Part shown: positions 51,501-60,500 of the stretch, piece by piece
Layout of the letters: every line of letters starts with the position of its first letter
Numbering within the stretch: the stretch's first letter is position 1
DNA from: Aplysia californica
Lineage: Eukaryota > Mollusca > Gastropoda > Aplysiida > Aplysiidae
Assembly: GCF_000002075.1 (NCBI RefSeq)
Contig: NW_004797370.1
Span: 1,225,233 to 1,289,232, forward strand
Reading direction: 5' to 3'
Length of the DNA: 64,000 nucleotides
Program-made: the position numbers and the translations under genes
The notes under the pieces: model-generated
The model's database searches: none
Seen by the model: the letters and a program-made list of their open reading frames with translations, nothing else
What the model was told of the DNA's origin: nothing

Positions 51501-54500
51501 TTTGACATTTAACTCATTGACCCTGGAATTGACTTCCACAGAGGGAAAGAGTTGCTTTTTTTTATACCTTAACGCTACTTCTTTCACAACATCTTCTTGG
51601 ACAAAGAATGAACACAAACATAAAGATAAAGGAGCAGGTCTTCCCTAAGGGAAGCTTCAAACAAAGTTTTATTCACATTCATAGCTATTTAGGTAAAAAC
51701 TCTTAAGAACTGTGAGCATCACATCAGCCATTGAGAGCAGTTGCCCATGTTTAATGAGTTTTAAAAAAGCAACTAAAATCAACATAAGTTCAGATTGGAC
51801 AAAATGATACAAAAAAGACATAAAGCCAGATACTTACAAAAATGAAGAGTGGTCAAAAGAGTAGCCTTGGTGACAAGTCCAGCCATTGTAGGACAACTGA
51901 AACGTGTGCACAGAGTATTTCACAAACTTGCATTCTGATGGCAAAACTTCTCTCTCAACTTTTTGAAATTTTTTAGTTAGTTGCGACGCTACATAGATTC
52001 TGAACTGATTTCCACACGCCTCGACTGATGACCTGTTTGACCATGAGTGAGTGATGGAGAACTTGATGAACAGTCTAGCCTGAGGACAATGATATTATTT
52101 TTTTAATAGTGGTGGAAGAAAGATACGATGAAAGGTAATTCCTACTAACAAAAGTATGTTTTTATTTTGTACACACATATTTATTCACTGTCTTTTACAA
52201 ACCAAAAGGAAATCTAGGAAAAGCATGTTCTTTCTGAAAAAAAAACAACTTAAAAACTCTCTGACTCGTTGTTTTTATTTGACTTATTACATCATAATAT
52301 TGGAAAGCTGTTTCAACCCATTTCTGTCGCTTTCAAACTAATAATAGACATTAGATAAAAACAGATTTTTAATTTTTAATTAATTTTTTTTTTGGGGGGG
52401 GGGAGGCAGGGAGAATATTTTTACAGATCAAAGACAAAATAGAAATAATAACAATCTGCAAGAGCCTCCAAAGGATAAACATCACACTGAATCACACATG
52501 TCCAATACATACTTTGGTATGTTGTTTATGCATTTTTCCCTTCAGTTTAGCTTCTTATGTATTTTAACTCCTTGGCCGAGAGCTTTGATTTTAAAATTAT
52601 ATTTTTATAACAAGAATAGCATTAAAGTAGTAAAATTTATTATTCAAAACGTTACCCTGTTACTCTTGAACCTAATGTTTCCTGCTGTGAGTTCAAGGGT
52701 TGAATCCGGAGCACTCTTGCACACCAGTTTCCCCATTTGACTGCCAAATTCTCGAAGCAATTCATTAACTTTGGCATTGATGTTAATGTGTACAGCATCT
52801 ATGCATGTCACATTGGAGAAGCTGCCTGCCATTCGGTCTCTCACTTCAACGGAATACACTGGAGATGTCACTGTGGAGAAAATAACGTATAATAAAAACT
52901 GTATTTATATAGTACAAATCCACGCTTTACATAGGGTTCTATGTGCTTTACAACTATCATTACCCAAGCAGACCCTAAGACACTCAGAAACATTTTCAGC
53001 TTCCAAGGGGCACACAGTACAAGCTGCAGATTACACGTTCTAAAACACTAACTGACTGTAGGAAAGGAAAGGACCAGGGTGAAGTGAGGAAAATTTGTGT
53101 AAATGTGTAAAGTGCCTTTCCTAAGGACACAACGTCAGGCCCCTCATGGGATTCGAAACAAAGACCTTACAGCTGAGAGCCTGAGAGCCTAAACACTAAA
53201 CCATGACACCACCAAGATTAGTCACTGAGGAAAAAATAGGGTTAAGTAGACTTCTCAAGGCTTAAGGGTACAATATCTCATTCAACTTAGCTGGGAATCT
53301 CAAAACTTTTTTTCAAATCATCACCTGGGAGAGCAGAAGAATTAATAGTCATAAAAATCTATGGTTTAAGGCCTTCCACTTGATATTTAAAAAAAACAGC
53401 ATACAAAATAATGAGACAACCTAGAGAAACCAAATCTGTTATTCAGAACCAGAGTCTTGGAAACCTAGTGGGAAACAGAAATATTTTCATTCTGAAAAAG
53501 ATAATACTCACTGTCCATTGCTGCCACAGAAGGACCTTGAAACACTGTGGTCTCTTGTTTCTCCAGAGTATGGGTGGTCAAGCAGTTGGTCACATTCACG
53601 ATATCTTTGGCATCTCCACCAGACCCACTGTTCAGACCTGACTGCATCTGTTCCCCCGTACAATTCACGCCGCTTACTTGAAAGGCTTGATCTTTTTCAT
53701 GTATATCCACATCAAAATGGGTATCAGTCACCTTATGCATCTCTTCGTCTCGGAAGCTTCCAGTTCCTAAACTTTTTGTGTCAGAAGTTTCCACGGTTGA
53801 GGTTGTAGCTGAAGAGGCAGTTGGATCAGGGCTAGAAGTGGTGGGCGGAGAGGTTTCATTTGGTTCCGCCCACGTATCAAGAGTGCTTGAATGGAAGAAC
53901 GTGAGATGGTTCGGAGTAAACAGAGGGGGTTTTGTTGTGGTACTGCTGGGCCAAGAAGGTCTTACACTGACCCCTAAAATGGGTCTACTTGTCGAGACCG
54001 TAACCGGTAGACGAGACGTTGGCAATACATCTGAGCCACCAAAAGTCGGTACGTTTGATGTTGCACTAGACGTAGTTGTCACAGACGTGATATCTTCTCT
54101 TTCAGGATTTAACGCACTGCTAAAAGTTGTTAAAAGTTCTTCTGTCATCATTGTTGTCGCTAAAGTGGTGCTCACAGGTTTGTCTACAGACAGCGAAGTC
54201 AAGGTGGGGTTCGTACTGTGCTCATCTGATACATCCATATAGGAACTTGGTTTGGACACAAATTCATCAAGCTCAAGGGTGTCTATACCATCATCAATAC
54301 AATCTGAAAGCACGTTAAAAAATTAGTAAACAGGACTAAATTAACAACTAGGAACAGTACGGGTAACCCATTTCCTAAGAGAAATAACTATAAATTTCTA
54401 AAAATTGAATATTTTCCTCTGTGCAATCAAAACAGATCATATGTGAGTGTGCCAAAAGAAAGGTACCAAAAGTCGGATTTTGACCATTTTGAGTTAAGGG

Positions 54501-57500
54501 TTGTACCTTATAGGAAATTCAATGTTGAACACAGGGTCTTAGAATTTTTTTTTAATCTCACGCAGTTTTTCAGAGGGTATAAAAATATAATTTAGAGAAA
54601 ATGAGCTTTTAAGTTTAATAAACGTGAGAACACATACAAACAAACAAAAAAAAGATTTTTTAAATGTATTCATTCATGGAAAATTCATTTCCATTTTGGC
54701 ATTCAGTTGACATCGATATCATGAATGGAATTCAATGGTAAAACATAGCAGTAGCAGGGAAGAGAAAATGTGCTTCAACAATAGATGTTAACACCTTTTA
54801 AAAGAAGTTTTCATTATTTGTTATTATTATACCCTTCCCTCAAAATAATTCAAAATAAAACATTTAGAAGTCAAATCGATGAAAACTCTTTGAGCACATT
54901 GTAGAAAAATGTTGGATCTATCATTTTTTTAAGGAAACACATTTTGGACCCAAAAAAAAGTGATTTTTGTCATTATCAGCCTATAGCTCGAAACGGTCTG
55001 GGGTAACTTTTGGTACCTTTCTCTAGCCGCACACACATATTTACCAATGAATCATCTGCTTTTACATAAGCAAATAAATCATTGTCATTTTGAAGGGTAG
55101 CAACTTTTAAGCTTTTTTGTTGTTTTTTGTTTTTGTTTTTGTGGGTGGGTTTAGAATACAATTCAAAATTATCTCAATCACAAATAGTGTGTTACTTGGA
55201 ACCGTAAAGTGCATGATTAACTGTACCTCAGCAATGCACTAGTCCTTCAGAAATCCCCCAGCTAGCGTTTAGGAAATCTGAGCGAACACTATATACTGCC
55301 TACTGAGGGAGACATGATAGCCATAAACTGTCACATCACAAGATACAAAGATACTGAACAATTTGACATTTCAATTGATTTCCAAAGATGTGTTAGTAAC
55401 CAAGCAAAATATAAGATATTATTTTCGTTCTGTGCATTTTCTGTATTCACCTTTACAAAAAAGAAGAATTGTGAGAACTAAACACATAAACTACCATTTT
55501 AAACAATAAACAAAGTAAAAGAACTGAAACAAAGGATCAACTTTACCTTCTACACAAAATGGAGTTGAAGCACACGTTTCCCCTCCCTTGCTCAGCAGCC
55601 TCTGTCCAGGCCCACAGCTCCAGTCTCCCCACACACTCATGTTTGTCTGTGAGTCGGGTTCCAGGGCAGGACAATCAAAACCCATCATTGTGAGAAGAGT
55701 TATATTTCTAACTGTTATCTCATCTTCGGCAGCTGTCAGGAAATCCATTATTGTTTGGCCGCATAAACACGAAGATGAAGAATTCTCAGAAGATCTCAAA
55801 GATACAGTAAACCTCTGGTGAATCTGAAATTCATTGATGAATTAAATGAAGTCACTGGGTTCAGTCAAAAATAAGTTTCCTTATCACATTTTTCACAAAC
55901 TTTTAGCTTTAGAGCAGACTAACAGGAGAAAATGAATGTGAATGAAGATCATGAAATTTTCTTCAGGCATACAGATTAACAGATAAAAAAATGATAAGAT
56001 CCTGGACGCCAGCAGTAAAAGACTTAGACTATAGTACATTCTAGTAGAATAAATACATTAACAATAAATATCAGGAACTGAAAATACGTAAAGGTCTATG
56101 CTATATTTCTACAACAGTAATTACATTGATAGATGGTGCTATTATTTGTGACATGTTGCTGGTATGGATGAAACTTGGTATGGTACAGGCTCACTTAAAA
56201 AAAACGTTCAAAAAGACTATTTGTTTTTGAGGAACACGATTCAGCCTCCCTCAGAAACAGAGTGGTGCATTGCAAAGAGCAGGAAAGGTTTTTTATAATT
56301 TGTGGAATTATGTTAATCAAATGTTCAGTCCATATAAAAGACATGAATAGATTGATATGCATGCTTTTGAATAAGCCACTACTAAAAAAATCTTGGAAAA
56401 AGATAGTTCACTTATGTTTTCTTTCAAAACTTTTTATTTGATGTCAGACCACAAATGTTGAATACTCTTACCTGCGAGCTATTGACATTAGAAAAAACGT
56501 TGCCCTTTAGGCTGACTTGCATGTCAGGGCATGACGTTAGAAGTGTTTGAATCCAGCTTTGAAAGCTTTGCTGTAAACTCATTTCGTAGAGTCTCAGGCA
56601 GTTAGATGACAATGTCTGATTGTTACTCAAAACAAGGGACAGGTTTACAGCAAGTTTGAAAAAAGCACTGAGGTCGGATATTCTGTACTTCTTGAAAGGC
56701 AAACACCTCAAAGGCTTGTAATCTGAGGGGGAAAAAAAACAATACAAATTAACAAAAACTTTATAAGAAGGAATTTACTGAGAACTGAGACCGCATCAGA
56801 AAAACAACATGATGTAATAGGGGAAATTTTCTAAATCACTTTTAACAATAGAGTTTCCAAAGTTGGTTAGATGCAATAGAATCAAGGAAGCAATTATGGC
56901 AGTGCCTGAGATTATATCTTCTAACGTAAGGAAGTTTAGCCATACGGAGATAACGGAGCGTTCATAATTTTAAGGAGCTTATTCTTAAGCAAAACAGCTC
57001 CATATATAAAATGTGCAACTCTCAAAAGCCTGCACCCAATGCCACAAACACCATGACATTTCAAATGTGAAGAAAAGAAGGTCAGTCCAGGTCAGCTGCA
57101 GTGCCACAAATTTCAAATATAAGAAACCTCAATTTGAAGAAATTATGCTCAGGAAAGAAAAAACAGCTTAAACATCATTCTTGGTTGGGTTATTTGAGTT
57201 GCAATGATTTGTTCAATGATAAAATAATTTCAAGGTTTCATTAAATAAATACCACATAATACACACTGTCTCACCATTGAAAAGAATTTACAAAACATGC
57301 CACTGACAGATGCACAAATAATTTGAAACAAAAAGCTCAACAGTTACCTTGAGGCTTATATCCAGTTTTATCACATTGGAAATATACATCACTGCCAACA
57401 GGAAAGCCTACATCAAACTTGGCAAGACTTCCATAGTTGGGTAGATCAGGATGAAGGCAAGACTCAGCTGCAAAATACAGGTATGTTCATCAAGACTTTG

Positions 57501-60500
57501 CATCACCTAAAGCATCCCACTATGTGTGGCATTGAGGTGAAATCATGCTCTCATCAAATTAATTAAACTGAAGAAAAGGATATTTTCGTGCAAGTTCGGC
57601 AATTTTTAACTTCTTTTTTTTTGTGGTTGTTTTGGCTCAACATCTTTTCATGTCTATTTAACTCTTTATCTCCGGCAAGCCGCTTCCAGTGGCTCGCAGT
57701 CAGAACCCCTGTGGCGTTGAACTGCTGACAGCGGCGGCACATTCTTTTACGATGACTTCAACATCAAATTTCTTTTTGGCAATTGCCAAAAACAGGTCTC
57801 TTTTACCGGGAGTTCATTCATTAGATGAAGAACTATCAAAATAGGTTCATTTGTTTTGATTTATTTACTTATTGAGTGACGTTTTTGTCATTTTTAGATT
57901 TAGTCCCCCCAAAAAAGCCTTGGCGTAGTGGGTTTACCCCCCCCCTCAGATACAAAGAGTTAAAAAGCTTGTTCTTTTGTTTTACTTTTAATGAAAAATC
58001 TATAAAGAGATAAACTGTTAAGAATACTTTTCTGTGAAGATTTTATTGCAAAAACGTTAATCAAAGGCATAAAAAAAGTTAATTTGCAATTACCAATGAC
58101 ACTCAAGCTTTGCAAGTCACCAAACTTTAGCAGCCATTTTATTGTTAATCACTGACACCAGGTGATCCCCCACCTTCTTCAATCCCCCACCTTCTTCAAT
58201 CCCAAATATCTCGACTTCTATTCAAGTTAGATTAGTATTTTTTAAATCAAAAGCAAGACAAATGAACAAGTCATTTTGAGATCATAACAATACCTCTATA
58301 TAAGTCCAAAATGTGATGAGTGCCTGATTCCACTGTGTTATGACACATAAATTTACACATGTTTCAAAACAGTATATGATTGCTAACAACAATACAGACA
58401 GATCTACATATGTGCTCAAATACTAAACTACAATGACTGACCTAGTTAGAATTTACAAATTAGAAAGGACCCCCCAAAGTATTGCACAGCTTCACATGAT
58501 TGGTAACAGTGTCGTTCTTAGCAATTACAATATCAATTCTGCTTTCAAGCTAAAGCTTCCATCTCAAACGACTATGTCATACAGCATTAACCACTGGTGC
58601 TACTGAACTGATTGATACAAGCATTCTCTAACATTTGGCTTTTGGGGCATTGAATGAAATGAAGAACCGTGTGAGGGAAGAGGCGCTAACTTACATTCAC
58701 AAAATGGCACAGGGTCGCTCCATCTTCCATCTTCAGAACACACAGCATAAGAAGAGCCAATCAGACGATAGCCACAAGTGCACTTGAAGACAGCCACTGA
58801 GCCATACAAGAGGGAGTCAACAAAAGCAGCACCATTTACAGGGTGAGCAGGAACCTTGCAGGCAATTTCTGAAAGTAGAAAAGGTTGTTTCATCAAATCA
58901 TTCTATTATAGCTCACACACTCTGCACTGTGTTAATGTATTTGGAGTCAATACTTGTATATGCTGCAAGAAATTAGCAAAGTACGCTGCACAATAAGTCA
59001 AAAGGTGGAACAGACATGAATATTTATTAATAGAACTATAACATTTCTCATTCCTCACTCTTGCAACATACCTACAACTACAGTTGATGGGACACAGAAG
59101 ATCCTGAGCAAAATACTCAAGTGTTAAAGAAAGACAAGCACAAAACCATACCAAATAGAGACATGAACACTAAAAACTGTCAGCAGTATCCTTTTCAGAC
59201 AAAACACTATGAAGGATAAAATTGTGCCGACTTGAAAATTTAAAAAAACGACATCTTTGAACGTTTCCCCACACCACACAATTGTAGCCATAGGAAGAGG
59301 GCAGTCAAGACCAGTTTCAAGATGACAGGGAAGGATGTAGCAATGATGGCTGAATAAATGTGAGGCATTATAATGAAATCAGGCACTCGTCAGAGTAATC
59401 TATTCAAAGAAAGCAGCATTTTTTGGCACATTGGGCAATTTTTATTAAGCTTTTTTTTCCAGCTCAACACCTTTTATGTCCTTTTAAAAAACATTTCTGT
59501 ATGGATTTTCCAGACAACCAGTGATCAAACGCACACACAAAAATGTAAATTCCCAGTTTTCAAGGACACTCAAACTTTGGAAGTTGACTATTTTTGGGAA
59601 GCCATTTTCTCACTAATTTTACCAGACACTAAGCAATCCCCACCTCCCTAACTGCAGATATATCTCAACTTCAGCTCAAGACGAATGGATATTATTTTCA
59701 TCAAAAGCACGACAAACAAATAAACTTTAATAACTCTATATGCCCAACAATTGACAATTGATTTCACACATCACGACACAAATGCAAGATGATTCAGGAG
59801 AGTACCAAGAACCTTGCATTTCCTTGTACTCACTACTGGTATTATCTGACACGCTTTAACCTAATCATCCACATACTCCATCATCAGAGGGCATAAGTGG
59901 GGACAAATACAGCACACATACACACTTTCCATCTTCTGTAACAGAACAGTGTCTACTACTGTTGCAGTAGCCTACACATTACTACTACAACATGCAACCT
60001 TTTTATACAGGACATGCCTTGGCATACTGGCTCCTCTCCACTCCAACCACAAGCGTATTTTTCTGTTGGCTTTCCATGAATAAGAACGCAGAGCCTCCAG
60101 GAATTCCCAACTAAAGTGTATCCTTTATTGCAAGTGTAGACAACAGTACTGCCCAGTGACAAGTTAGTCACTGTAACTTCCCCATTCACAGGAGGCAAAG
60201 GGTCTGAACAGACAGCATCTGAAATATAAAAGAAATATCTTGCAACACTATTGACAAAAAGTAGACAATTAAAGATGCAAGCCGAAAAGGTGTCAGTAAG
60301 GGCAAATGATAGGCAGCATAATCATAAGCAATATTTTACATGACCAATATAAAAGTGTCTCATCTCTGCAACTCCCGTGGGAAAACAGGATGACTTACAA
60401 AAGGTTCTGCCCACTTTAGTATTGTGCTGCCCTTTCAGAAATGCGTGATCACTTATTCATGCTACAGACCAAGTAAAATTAAGAAAGAAAAGGATAAGTA

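Noticed and set aside
53518-54242. Open frames on the plus strand opposite the mucin-like exon
   Set aside because: They are antisense shadows of a long low-complexity exon. The minus frame joins neighbours in phase and has Ser/Thr-rich coding bias.
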